A stretch of DNA of 64,000 bases from NCBI RefSeq assembly GCF_000003815.2, contig NC_049980.1:18668003-18732002 (forward strand), given 5' to 3'. The translations under genes and the position numbers were made by a program. This stretch comes from Branchiostoma floridae (taxonomy: Eukaryota > Chordata > Leptocardii > Amphioxiformes > Branchiostomatidae). The notes under the pieces are model-generated. The model worked only from the letters and a program-made list of their open reading frames with translations. It ran no database searches and was not told the origin of the DNA. Below, one piece after another: positions 25,156 to 37,027 of the stretch (within the stretch, counting starts at the first letter, position 1; each line of letters opens with the position of its first letter).

Positions 25156-26445
25156 AAAACAGGATGCTATATAACGTCCTTGGATAAAAGAAGTAATATG
25201 TACATGTAGATCCACTTACATGTAACATATATTCCCAAGAGACATCCTGTATTATGACATGTTGGTGGCCTTGTGGTTTAGTTTAGTAAAATCTACATTG
25301 TAAATAATCTGGGTTTGAAACTTTGAATCTATAGGAAGTCTCCAATACTGCCTGGCAAACAACACACTGATTTCCTGACTTTACTCAGAAGAAACTTGGG
25401 ATTCAATATGACTATCCTCACTCCACCCGGGTTAAATGGGTACCTGACTGACGACTTTGGTCAGGTAGGTAAATGGCAGAAGGAAAGGGATGAACTCCAT
25501 CTTCTAATACCATGATTTTGCCCCTACAGCCTCAACCTTAACCTTTAACTACATGTACATGTAAAAAGTTAGATTAGAATAATCTTCAACAAAACTCCAG
25601 TAGAGCAGTCAGATCATCAAAAGTCAGTCACAAATGAAACAGGTTTGCATACCATATATAATGGCAGTTTTGTACAATGATTGTATTGTTATAAAATTAT
25701 GACAAGCAGTAGAAAAGAGCAGGAAAAGCGGTACACTTGCAAATCAGCCGCTGAAAACACTCCCAATCTGTATGCTACCGGCACCTCCTTTCTCACAGGA
25801 GTGCATTACTTTTTTATGGAATTCAAAGTCATTTGCACTATATGGTGATTGCCACAGTAACAATCTAATATACATTGTAATTCTCTACATCACTCTACAA
25901 AGTACAAATTCAAGTCTGTTGATGACAGATTAAACGTTTGGAGGGCTTATGTAATAGACATTGTTTTAATCAGTGGACAAGTATGCTTACAACCATACAC
26001 AACACATGAAAAGCCACAGAAACATTGCATTTTACTAAAAAAAAGTCTGAACAGAAATTGCTCAAATAGTCTCTACATAGCACGACAAATAATACAAGAC
26101 TTTTCCATACACACACACACACACACAAATACATATAAGGAGGTGAAGAAGGGGTGAATGGAAAGTACTAAGCAACATCAGATGGACATACTTGAAACCA
26201 TCCTGCTAACACACTGTACATCTTGTGTCAGCAAAAGACACAGTTGTGCAAAATAAAACCAAACTCTCAGAAGTTGTAAGAGAATTAACAGAACATTGAA
26301 TACACATCAAACAAGCAGCCATCTGAGAAGTGCAGCAACTTCACTGTGCTGCAGTGTGTCAGCATCACATATCCATAAAGTCTGTGCTGATGAATTTCAC
26401 TTTCCACATTGCTTGAGAATCAGATTGGGTGTTGCATACAACACC
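25156..26445. other. Non-coding DNA beyond the ARL15 3' end
   Basis: No gene seen. A (CA)n run lies at about 26109-26126. The ARL15 3' UTR, read on the minus strand, could extend into this part. Confidence 0.4.
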
Positions 26446-26775
26446 TAGCCTGGTATCTATCCTACTCTAAATGTTTCCTTCCTTTCATTGCTTCCCAACC
26501 AAACAGTCATGTCATGTGTATTAATAGAGGATTGATTGGCAATTAAACATTCATGTCAAATACATGTACAATCTAAATGGTACCTCTGAGTCACACTGTC
26601 CTCTGAAAGGCATGTTATGCATGAACAAGGAGAGAACAGGCATACAAAAGTTCAGTCCTGTATGTACATGTAGGACAAAACATTATCACCTGAAATAACT
26701 AATGACTTAAAGGCCAAATATTTGAATAAGAATGACGATGATCAGAAGAACCAGACTAGGATGGATACCAGGCTA
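26446..26775. mobile_element. TIR element of the TAGCCTGG family abutting the ARL15 stop codon
   Basis: Left TAGCCTGGTATCTATCCTAC and right CTAGGATGGATACCAGGCTA are inverted repeats with one or two changes. The element is 330 bp. Flanking 9-mers TACAACACC and TGTTACACC match at 6 of 9 positions, a possibly decayed 9-bp duplication like that around 32663-32784. On the minus strand it begins 2 bp after the ARL15 TAA, so it would form the start of that gene's 3' UTR. Confidence 0.7.
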
Positions 26776-26777
26776 TG

Positions 26778-29700
26778 TTACACCCTATTTTCTTCACTTT
26801 CCTTTCCAGTGTTGAAGAGGAATGTGATGAACTGCTCCAGAGCCTGTCGCACTGCTCCTTGGTCCTCTCTAGAGCATGGGTGCACAGCCCACTTTCGCCC
26901 TGCACACAACTTCTCCAGCTCCAAGTCTTTGGTCAACTGAAAAAAAAAAAAACAGGCCTGATCAGCACTTAACTTGTCATTCCTGTTGAAACTTGTTCAA
27001 GTTTTTCTCACAGCAGATACTGTGTATATACATGTAGGGTGACACCCATTTCAGTTCCTTTAGCCCTTGGGCCACACAGTTATGTAAGCACAGATCAGAC
27101 CATAATAGCAGGGGGCTAGTAGTGGCCTGTGTTCACCTTCCACGATACGCTTTCCCGCAAGTGCTACATATTAATCAGAGAAGCAGTTGGTCAAACACCT
27201 GCCCTTGAAGGAAATGATTCATGCAGCTTACAGTAGTAGTGTTGATAGAGGATCAACACCACCACCAGGTGTCTGTTGGGATGGTCGAAATGAAAAGGTC
27301 AGTCAGAATGTGTGGTTCTATAACACAATACAACATCACAGATGTCACCAATTAGGAAGCCAATTACCGATATGTAACCCATACATAATGACACATACTT
27401 GATCCCCTTGACATTTGTCGCTCATCAAAGTGTTCATCTAGTGGTGTTAGTCTTGCATTAGTAGTCCATTGATGTCGCTTTATGTTGTAAAACCTCGTGA
27501 ATGTAAAGAATTGAAACAAATTTGTGAACAAAATTGGAGGAATTAGCCTTGTGTGTACAGATAAAATCTTAGATATTGGAGTTTAAACAAATTATTTTGT
27601 TGAGCACATAATTGTAATGGGTTGATACAAAAATTTTTGTCATGTTAATATTATACTTAAAGGGAAAGAGGCATGTATGTGGAAACATGGGTCTGTAAAT
27701 AGTTTCAACCGTGGTATGACCTGGTATATCATATAGGGAAGTCTTAGATACTAGGCCCTTATAAAAAAAATAAGCTCTACTGTATACAGCAGTTATTACC
27801 ATACAATCCGTTTTTTCCGTTGACATCACGGGTAACCAAAGCAATGTGGAGAAGGATTTGGCTTGGCTTGAAATATACTTTGACATTTACTTTTTAAATA
27901 ATGTATAAACAGCTTCAATGGAAAGGCCACCATTTTGGCTAATCTGTAAAATACTCCCTGATACTTGTGTCAAAATGTCAAGGATTTTATATGATTATCA
28001 TAACTCTTTATTCCCGATAGGATACTCTTCAAATGTAGGATCAAAGAGTTGCTGGCTGTACAGAAAAATGGAGACACCTGATCCCATGCTTGTGGTTTAA
28101 ATAGAATTTCTTACTAGGCATTTCCAAGTACATTTTTGTATACATACTGTAAATTCATTTATTTTTGCAGTAGGAGGAGAAAAGATTGCTTCACAATGTT
28201 TTAATCTGGCAGTTGAAACAATTCTGAAGTACAGTAGTACAACAGAACTAATATAATCTCACTGTATTATGACTTTACAGTGGAGAGGTCACTGCGAAAA
28301 TAAAACCATGGTAAACATGTACCATACTCCAAGAAGGATACAATATACAGGTTTTCCATATTTTGGATAAGGGTTTAGCATATGTGACTAAATCGCATGG
28401 AAGCAACAACCATTCTCCACAAAAAGTAACCCCATTCTGACTGAACCCCTTTCTTTTCACTGCATGCTTTGCTACCCATTTAAGCTACTATTTTAATAGT
28501 AGGTGTCAGATGTACTTGCACCTTTGAACAAGCAACCTGTAATCCGCTTGTCCTTTTGAATTTGAATGAAAGCTCTTGTACAAGTTGTAGGAAAGGGCAC
28601 TAATGAAGTCATGTGCATTGCATTTGATTCTCCTTCAAAATCACATAATACCACCAAACTTTAAGGGTTAAGAATCAGAAATGTTACATATATCATATAT
28701 GGTAACTGGTTACTGGTGGCCCCTAATATACTGGGAATGGAAATAACCTCTATAATCTGGAATGAACCACTTGGTACAGTTCACTCTCTATACAGGATGA
28801 GCAGATTTAAGGTCTTAAAGTTAAACTACCTGCAATGTTTCTTTTGAGAAGCGGACTATGCCTGAACTTTAAAGAGATTCACTTTCTGGACCTTTCACCA
28901 TTGACATCTCCACCCATGTTTATGGTGAAACACTGCCTCTTCAGCCATAACCTTTGTTATTATATACTCAAGGTATGCTAGAAGTAAAAGCCTGGAGGAC
29001 TTTCCTTTGCACTGTTCCAGGGCGGGTGTGGTCCCCTCTGTGTGTGCATACATGCATGTAATCAGGTTGAGCAATGTGTACGATGGGACTCACGTGTACG
29101 GCCATGCAAAGAAAAACAACAGGCTGTATTATCGAACCCTCCTCTGAACTTGTCAATGTTTCAGCAACTTTTAGAGTAGGTGTTGTGGAGACAACTACTT
29201 TGGGGCCTTAAGTACACAACTGTGGAATGCGCACAGTTAAATTTGCGTGACCGCAGGCAACCTGAGCCTCCATGCTGGCATGTAGGTAGGCCAGGCGTTA
29301 AGCTCTGCTGTATCTGTACATGTCACCNNNNNNNNNNNNNNNNNNNNNNNNNNNNNNNNNNNNNNNNNNNNNNNNNNNNNNNNNNNNNNNNNNNNNNNNN
29401 NNNNNNNNNNNNNNNNNNNNNNNNNNNGGTTGTCCAGAAATAGAGCATTAGAGCTGGTTTCATTTACAATAGCAAGATGTGGGGCATGTAGTTTAGTAAT
29501 CCACCTGGAAGAACAACCAGTCATCAAAGTTGCAACAAAAGTGCACAGGAATCCCCCAAAGTACTTCTAGTTTCCAAAATATACAACTGACCACATAATA
29601 CATTCCTGGAATTCTTGCCTCTTAAGGAACTTCTTTTCAAGTTAAGCGTTCTTAATCATTTTCTGCATCTGGACCTCTCTAGAAGTTACAAACAATGCCC

Positions 29701-32700
29701 ACAGGTGCAACACTGAGTGAATATTTACAGCTAGAAATGATTTCTTTTCCCTTGCCATTGTAACATTTCAAGCTTTACAAGTTTTAATTTTACCTCCAAT
29801 TTGAGGATGCACTTATGGGGATGGGGGTGCAAAGTCCTTAATTAGATGTTTCAACATCAGTTATTAGATGTACAGAATATTTGTATGCCTCTTACATTTG
29901 TACTTCAACATACTATAGTATATATATATACATGTTGTGCCACATACATGTATTATCTTGTTTGGGGTAGTCTTTCAAACTTAATACAGTATGCTGGTTA
30001 CACTGCTAGATCTAAAGTTAAATAACTTTACACTTCACAAAGAGGTGATAAAATCAATTGTCCATTTCTGCACTGCAGTAAAGGGAGATTATGTGCTTCT
30101 TGGCATGCATTCTACAATCTTCCTTGTGAGAGGGCTTCTTCCAAAGGTCAAGGAACTGAACTGTCAAGGTCAAGGTTGTGTCATGTGTAAGTTAGCCAAA
30201 CCTGACAGGTGTAGATGCAAGTGTAAACATGGGGAACTAGGGCATGGAGTGGAACATTCTTTGTTCAAGTGTTTATTTCAACACTCTTCTCCTGAATCCA
30301 TGGCATTTATCCACTGGATAGAATGGACAAAACAGGTTAATGGCCGGGAAGAATTTTGACAGCCATGTCCAAATATATACCAGCGCCTGTGGTATACATG
30401 TGTACAGGAGCGAGCTACCGGTACTTTTATCTGTCCTGCAGTCTATAGCAACCCGTATCGCATTCGCAACTGACAGATTCTATCTGTGCCCGCCCAAAGT
30501 AAAAAGACAGTAAAAAGGCTACATTGCTATTTGTCCTCCAATTTCTGTTCAATGATCATGAGATTCAACATGACATTTGAGATCTCAAAGTCTCCTATTG
30601 TTTTTTTTAATATGATCTAATATTTTCAAAAAGGAGAGGCATCTACTAGTCTTGCAAGAACAGGCCTTTTTATCAATGCCACTGCATCCTGGGAGACACA
30701 GAGACCTATGGGTAGCTCCAGCGGCAAACAACAACATTTCCATGACAAGGCATATACCAACTGTGTCTAGTATAGTCCAGTGTACTTTGTCAAATTGTCA
30801 TGGTACTGAGATTTTGTTTGCCTGCTGCACTACCCATAGTGCCCTGTATTTCCTAGCATGCAATGAGTTCTGTCCAAAGGTCCATGGAGGCATTGTAATA
30901 CTACCTACAAGTCCCACAACTTTCCTTATGGTGTTGCGTTACCTGTTCAGAGCTCCTTGTTTCTGTCTTGTCCTGGTGACTGGCAAGGAGAACAAACGGA
31001 AGTCCTCTCAAGGACTCATGGGATAGAATACCATGAAGGAGGCTGCCCACAGTTTGCAAAGCCTCCTGGGAACAGGCACTGTCCATGACAAAAACCACCC
31101 CCTGGGTATGTTGGTAGTACCTGTCCCAGTAGGGCCTGATGTTCTCTGCACCTGGTTAGATCAGAGGTAGATTGTGAGAACTTGATATACCTTCTCACAT
31201 AGCATCCTGGGAGACGTGGGCACTATGGATCATGTGGAGGCAAACAACATCATAACCATTAGACAAAGTGTGTTTGGTGCATGCATCCTAGGACTGCATA
31301 CCGAAACTGTACATACAAATTTACACCAAGTATGACTTATTTTGTGACTGAAGATGTGTAAGTCCTACCACATAGACGAAATGTAGCACTGGAAAAGACA
31401 CAAAATGACTCACTGCAGCTTGAAATCAGAGCCATCTTTGAAATGAAAATTTTTTAGTCAAGTTTATCTCTTAACTTTATGTCCTCATACAACGCCAAAT
31501 ACAACCAAAAAGTGACACCTAGGGACAGCGTACCTAATACATAAGAGATCTTTCAGGCGGGGAGTTTTGTTGAGGTACAGGTCCAAAGGTACAGGTCCAG
31601 GTCTAGACCTGTACCTTAAAACTCTTTACTTATACTTGGACCTGTACCTCGTGTAACATTTAGGTACAGTACACAGCCCTAATGCATCCTGTGTCTTGTC
31701 CAGTCTATGTTGTCATGATTATAGCTATTAAGATTTTGTTGCTCCTTCAGTTCCCATAGTGCCCTCCTTCCCCCAGCATGCAATGAGAAAGTTTTTTTAT
31801 AGCTGTATATTCCTACAGTTAAAACAAGATTCTCAGACTGTGCTTTCTTATGATGATGATCAAAATATTTAAAAAATTTAGTTCCTTACCAGTTATACCC
31901 ATGAATGTGATAATATCATTCAGTCTATTCAATCTATGATTAGGCCACACTGATTTACTTTCATGAATGACATCTGCGCATACATTGAATTTTGCCTGTT
32001 CTCAAAAAAATGTGGCCACATATGACCCAATAGATTTCCAAAAATGAAAGAATGAATGGTTTATTTGATTATTATGATCAGACAAAAAAAAAATTTCAGA
32101 TGGATCTGCGAAGAGAGATATTGTGAGGTGAACAAAATTATTTCCAGTTAAAAGGAAGGGAACCAAATTAGTTTACGTTCTATAGGTTTCTACTTACCTC
32201 CAACTTCCTTTACATTGAGAATGGCTTCTTCAAACTGAATTGCTTTGATATTGAAACCTGGAAAATAAACAATACATATAGTGTTGTAAGAACTAAGTAT
32301 GTTTTTACAAGCATGCTCTTTTCCTATTCTTGTGGCTCTGTAAAAGTAGTAAGACTAAGAGTAAGAGACGTGCAAATGTAAAAAGTCAAATAATGCATCT
32401 CATTGGAACAGTGCTTACAATCTAATACAGTAATAGAGACCTCTACTGTTCTTACTGAGTACTGCAAGTGCCCATACTTGTACTACTACTTTCATGAGAC
32501 CCCAGTAGAGGAGTCTCTATGGAAACTCATGTGAAAAAGAAATCAGTTTCTCTTGGAACCATGACATAACAGTCTATGGCAACAAGTTCTGGAAAAATCC
32601 GATGTAAGTTGCTAATGCTATTAAAGAAGATCAAATTATAGATGGGAAGTCACATGCCTCCCTAGCCTGGTATCCAGCCGTAATATAGCCTCAGAGTCTC

Positions 32701-33844
32701 TTCTCTCCTCTCATCTGTAGCACTTGCGTAGTTGCCAGCGAGAAGGGAACAGCCTAGGCTATATTACGGCTGGATACCAGGCTAATGCCTCCCACCAACA
32801 CGCTCATACACTTATCTATTCTCCAAGTCCAAGCACTGATGGTTACTTTGAACTAAAGATTAGACAATACCTGAGGTAGGTTCCATGTCATCTGTGGTCT
32901 CCCCATTCTGTAGCAGGGTGAGAAGCGTGGTCTTCCCTGCACCAGACATCCCTAGGCACACCACATGGTACTCTGGTCGGGGGGCGGGAGGGGTGCAACA
33001 ACACAACCCTCTGCACAGCTGTGGGGCAAGGAAAGGACAAGTGAGGAAGGGGACCTTGTTACATTGCCTTACTAGTGTTTACATTTTCATACACTTGGGA
33101 CGGACATGTGGTCTCTTTTATGATTTCAGAGATAGACGGACACCCTAAGGACGGCTGAAGGGCTATGGTTCCGCCAAGAAATGTAGAACGCAAACCTAAT
33201 TATTAAGTGGAAAGCGGTTTAAAGCTTCTATCATGCAGATATTTTTTAGATCGGGCTGGGGTGTGGTATCCAGGCACGGGTAAACTCACTTCATACTCAT
33301 AGACCCTGTGAGAATTTGGTCATGTGCCACCGACTATGCCCCACTGGCTACGGACAGGAATGGACTAGCATGTCCGCACTCTCGGACTTGCCTCAGCTTA
33401 TCTCTAGATGGTAACATTGTGCGGTTTTCACCAGTATCTTAATGAGAAATTTACCGACACTTTGATATGAATGGTTACTACGTAACATTTTGGAAAATTA
33501 ATCTATGTTGTCATGAATTGCATAAGAGCAAATTCTCACAGGAGTCTGCCTGTGCCAGGATATGATGGAATGGTCAAAGTACCTAACGTTAACCATACAA
33601 ATACAACCTTAATACAACTAAATATAGCATGTTACAACCTTTATACTGAGCTAACGTTATAACGTTAAGTGCTCAGTCGTTGTTGTTGTCCAATAATTTA
33701 CTCCGCAGGTGGGGAGGGGGGCTCCACAAAATTATGGAAAATTATTTTCATGCTTAAATCTTTCAAGGAATTGACCTCCATACTTACGTTGAAACAGATT
33801 ATTCTGCAAGCCCCGATGGCCAGCTGGCACCTTTCGGAACACAT
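26778..33844 (-). CDS. ARL15: ARL15, Arf-like small GTPase
   Basis: Arf-family GTPase; vertebrate ARL15 acts at Golgi/endosomal membranes and is linked to magnesium transport through CNNM proteins. Coding exons on the minus strand, in order: 33844-33788, 33018-32871, 32257-32198, 31151-30943, 26936-26778 (TAA). All junctions match in phase, giving 210 residues (human 204). The P-loop is CLGMSGAGKTT. As in human ARL15, switch II reads VKEVGG rather than the usual WDxGGQ, and the NKxD-like motif is ASHQDK (human ANHQDK). Other matches are GFNIKAIQFEEAILNVKEV, YWDRYYQ and GRKWAVHPCS. The N-terminus is Cys-rich (LCRGLCCC before PRPEY), as in human, suggesting lipidation. The ATG at 33844 was chosen because it gives a 19-codon exon that splices in phase 0. 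The last intron holds a 100-N gap. Confidence 0.93.
29328..29427. other. Assembly gap (100 N)
   Basis: Exactly 100 Ns within the last ARL15 intron; the true length is unknown. Confidence 0.99.
29991..30359 (+). other. Unassigned 122-codon frame inside the ARL15 intron
   Basis: An ATG-initiated frame opposite to ARL15 encodes a Cys-rich middle (LNCQGQGCVMCKLAKPDRCR then CKCKHGELGHG). The cysteine spacing hints at a metal-binding fold, but the local DNA is internally repetitive (GTCAAGG-type motifs) and I know no matching family. It may be a fragment of a mobile element or a chance frame. Confidence 0.2.
32663..32784. mobile_element. 122-bp element, 28-bp perfect TIRs, 9-bp target duplication
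   Basis: The left TIR (32663-32690, beginning TAGCCTGGTATCCAGCCGTA) and right TIR (32757-32784) are perfect inverted repeats. Direct repeats ATGCCTCCC flank it at 32654-32662 and 32785-32793. The interior is only 66 bp. It belongs with the elements at 11374 and 26446 by its ends. It lies in the ARL15 intron after the P-loop exon. Confidence 0.9.
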
Positions 33845-34375
33845 AGCTGTTACATGGCCGTCGAGGAATTAGAACAAATGTGCATAAAACAAAAACGCTT
33901 CTTCCACTCAGACGCGTTCTCCACGCGAACAACGCAGATTAGAGCGCCACCTGGCGACTTTGCTAAGTATCGCAAGAAGCAGCCTCATTCTAACCTGGGG
34001 AAATTTTCTTTACCAGATTTTACTGAATCAAAAGTAACCTTCAGATTAACAACGCATAACTGGTACGAAATACTACTATATTTTTTAACTATTCAGTTCC
34101 ATTTCATTTCAGCAAATGTGATTTAACACGTTTTATATATTTAGTTAATTTTGGATCCCCCTTAGATGGAGTGGAATCACCATAAGGTCAAAGATCATGT
34201 TGGACATGTACTAGTAGCTATGCGGAAGTTAGACAGTTGCGCAGCTTTGTGATTGCTTCGCTCAAAAACTTCTATAAAATTTCTGCTGATACCCCTTACA
34301 AGACCCTGGGTGTCCTCCTCTCGCTTTTCGGAAACTAATGTCTTTAATTTGACAGATAGTTTGGGAGGAAAAATC
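33845..34375. promoter_or_regulatory. Divergent intergenic region between ARL15 and SLC31 copy 1
   Basis: Only 531 bp separate the ATG of ARL15 (minus) from the ATG of the first copper-transporter gene (plus), so both promoters and leaders must lie here or be upstream exons elsewhere. A CGCCACCTGGCG palindrome with some resemblance to a CTCF core is near 33942-33953. No TATA box is obvious. Shared regulation is inference. Confidence 0.4.
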
Positions 34376-36015
34376 ATGGATATGCCCATGTCCTTTTACT
34401 TCTCCACCGATGCCACCATTTTGTTCAGTGGCTGGACGGTACACGATGCTCTCGGTTTGGGTTTCAGCGTTCTCGCTATTGCAGCCATCGCAGTCTTACT
34501 GGAGGGGCTGAAACGGTTCGTCTGGTGGCTGGGTAAGAGGAGGCAGAAGGATCCGCTTGATGTCCGAAACAACATCCAGGAAAGCTCTGATTCACACTCA
34601 CAGGGCACGTCTCCATTACTGAGGTCTCTCCAGTTTCCACCAAGTATACAACACATCGAGAGGAGGAGGTAGGTGCAAAAAAAATGGTGGCAACAGTAGC
34701 AGTAGTAGGAGGGTCTGCATGGGGACCCTGGAACGTTAGATTTAGGAGGACCGACAACTTCTAATGGTAAATTTAGAAGGACCACCAACGCTTGTAGTAG
34801 TTGTACACATGTGTGATTAAGTTTATTGAGTTGCAACAGCAACAGGAATTGTACATAATATGTCAAAGGTGACGGTCGCTGAGTATATCACCCAGAATTC
34901 CTGTCACCTGCACATGTGTAATGAACTCTGTTAAAGAACATTTATAAGCACATTCATGGTTTTGTTGTTGTCTTTTTTAAACGTCTACTTCTCCGCTAGA
35001 CGTGGTCTTGTGGTGCTTCGGTTTCGAGTAATTTACAGCGACAGGAAATATGGGTGATATGTCAATGGCGAAGGACCCTAAGACTGTGGGTAATATGTCA
35101 AAGGGGAAGGCCCCTGAGACATAAACAAAACACATCTGGACATTGTTATGCATATCAAGACAATGGACAAGATGAGAACTGTTTACAAGTCATGGGCCTT
35201 CACCTTTTATTATTTATTTATTTATTGGTTTGGCTGTTCAGGACACACAGCCAGGGCTGCCCAACTAGCCTATGGCTATTACAAAGGGCTAGCCCTACTG
35301 AAAAAACAGGGACAATACATATGGATTTGGACAGGCCTTCACCTTTGCCATATTATCTACAATTCCTGTCATCAGTGTATATGCGTAATGTTACTCGGAT
35401 TTGTGAACAAGCTTATAAGCTATATTGACTTGTTCTTGAGAAAGATTTTTGGAATGAATTCATTGAATTGTTCCATTGTATTCATGGGGAGTCTGCCAAT
35501 TTAGACCTTATTTACATGAGGACAACTTCTGGACATACGACAATGCTGTATGACAAGTTTGTACGTCAGTGGGTATACAATGCATGAAAATTGGGCTGCA
35601 GTTTCATACTCAGGACAGACAATTTTATGACCTACTTGTACACTACCTATCAGGGTAGACATACAACCACTCATCTTGGAGTTTGCGACACTCACCGCAG
35701 CCTGATGATTATATGGTGGAGAAGTCACCTTGCTTGAAAGCTTCAAACATAGAACCATAGCTACTATTTCAAGACTTACAATTTTCTACATGTATTTCTC
35801 TTGATTGCAGGTTAAAATTCCACATTGCCCAGTCCCTGCTCCATGTACTGGAGGTTGTGGGGGCCTACTGTCTGATGCTGGTGGTCATGACCTACAACGG
35901 CTGGCTGGCCATCGCAGTCTTCCTGGGTGCCGGCGTCGGCTACTTCGTCTTTGCAGCAAACATGGACATCAGAGTAGACGCAGCAGAACAACAGCCTAAA
36001 GCACAAAGGCTGTAA
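34376..36015 (+). CDS. SLC31A2-like: CTR2-type copper transporter, copy 1
   Basis: Small three-helix membrane protein of the SLC31/CTR family, which forms trimers that conduct Cu(I); CTR2 acts mainly on late endosomes and lysosomes. Exons 34376-34668 and 35811-36015 (TAA) join in phase 2, giving 165 residues. The N-terminus is short ([20 protein letters not shown]) without the long Met/His-rich ectodomain of CTR1, like CTR2. TM1 is about residues 25-46, followed by a ~50-residue cytosolic loop. TM2 carries the family MxxxM motif (MLVVM) and TM3 the packing motif GxxxG (GAGVG). There is no terminal HCH motif. The first intron carries a dispersed repeat near 35195-35300. Divergent with ARL15. 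Confidence 0.92.
35195..35300. repeat. Dispersed repeat, copy 1 of 2
   Basis: ACACAGCCAGGGCTGCCCAA through CTAGCCTATGGCTATTAC and GGGCTAGCCCTA corresponds to a second copy at 58040-58140. The type is unclear; probably the 3' part of an interspersed retroelement. Confidence 0.6.
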
Positions 36016-36670
36016 CTTCATCGGTTGTTTTGATAAAATCAGATATCTAAGTATTTTTTGGAGAGTATTTTAGGGAAGTCAATATAGGAGAAAGTACATG
36101 CATCACTTATTTGTGTTCTGCTTAGCTAAAACTTACTAACATAATCTTCAAGCAGATACTGGGATAAGAGTCAAAACATCTACTAGCTGTCCAACGGATT
36201 GTTTTTTGTCAGAAAAACAGGGCACATAGAAAATATTTTGACTTTTATTCAAGCATTTTGGTGATCATAAAGATTATGATATTCCAATCACAGCTACAGG
36301 GCCATACTCTTTCTCATAAGTAAGTAGAGAAAGTAGTATGTGTAATCTAATTCATGGTTATACATGTAAGCTCATGTAAGTCATTAATAGAAGGATTTAC
36401 TATAGACAATGTATACATGCACTGTTACGTGATGCACATACCAGTGGTACAACAGTAAAAATTACATGCTATTCATGCATGGTACTTATTCATTGTTTAC
36501 ATCTTAAACAAAAGTTAGCTGATTTTATATAAATTTACAATATGCAAACAATCTATGCAAGATAGGCTTGGCTGTGCCAAATAGCAAAGTATTCTGCTAT
36601 TGCTCCAGTTTAAATTAGTTGTATTGGATTATTGTAAAATAATTAACTACAGTACAATGCTTGTATGTAT
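36016..36670. other. Spacer between SLC31 copies 1 and 2 (left part)
   Basis: AT-rich 3' flank of copy 1; no gene and no clear AATAAA within the first 500 bp. Confidence 0.4.
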
Positions 36671-36678
36671 CTAGCAAT

Positions 36679-37019
36679 CAGGGCTTTAGCCAGCTCGAAA
36701 TTTTTTTCCGTCAGCCAATTCCAATCGTCGCGAAAACCGCGAAAATTGATTAGAAGGATTGAACCTGAGACCTTGAAAAACGGGTTTTAATGAGATTATC
36801 GTATGCGAAAGGGCGCTGACACACATTGTCAACAATCGTAACAATAGCAAAACAAACAGTGTGTGGCTTTTACGGCCGTGGACGGCGTCCCCAAGCCGCT
36901 TGTAGCTTTTACCAAGGATTTTTGTCCGTCAAGGTTGACGGATTGGTATGAAAATTTTTCCGTCCGACGCAGCAAATTTCCATCAATTGACGGAAAAACG
37001 GACGCTGGCTAGAGCCCTG
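36679..37019. mobile_element. hAT-type non-autonomous element, 341 bp, 8-bp target duplication
   Basis: Ends CAGGGCTTTAGCCAGC and GCTGGCTAGAGCCCTG are inverted repeats. Perfect 8-bp direct repeats CTAGCAAT lie at 36671-36678 and 37020-37027. An 8-bp duplication with CAGGG termini is the hallmark of hAT transposons. The interior has CCGTC(A/C)-type motifs in both orientations and no ORF. Confidence 0.92.
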
Positions 37020-37027
37020 CTAGCAAT

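Noticed and set aside
34396-34866. 156-codon minus-strand frame over SLC31 copy 1
   Set aside because: Antisense of the first copper-transporter exon; the plus-strand frame matches the SLC31 family.
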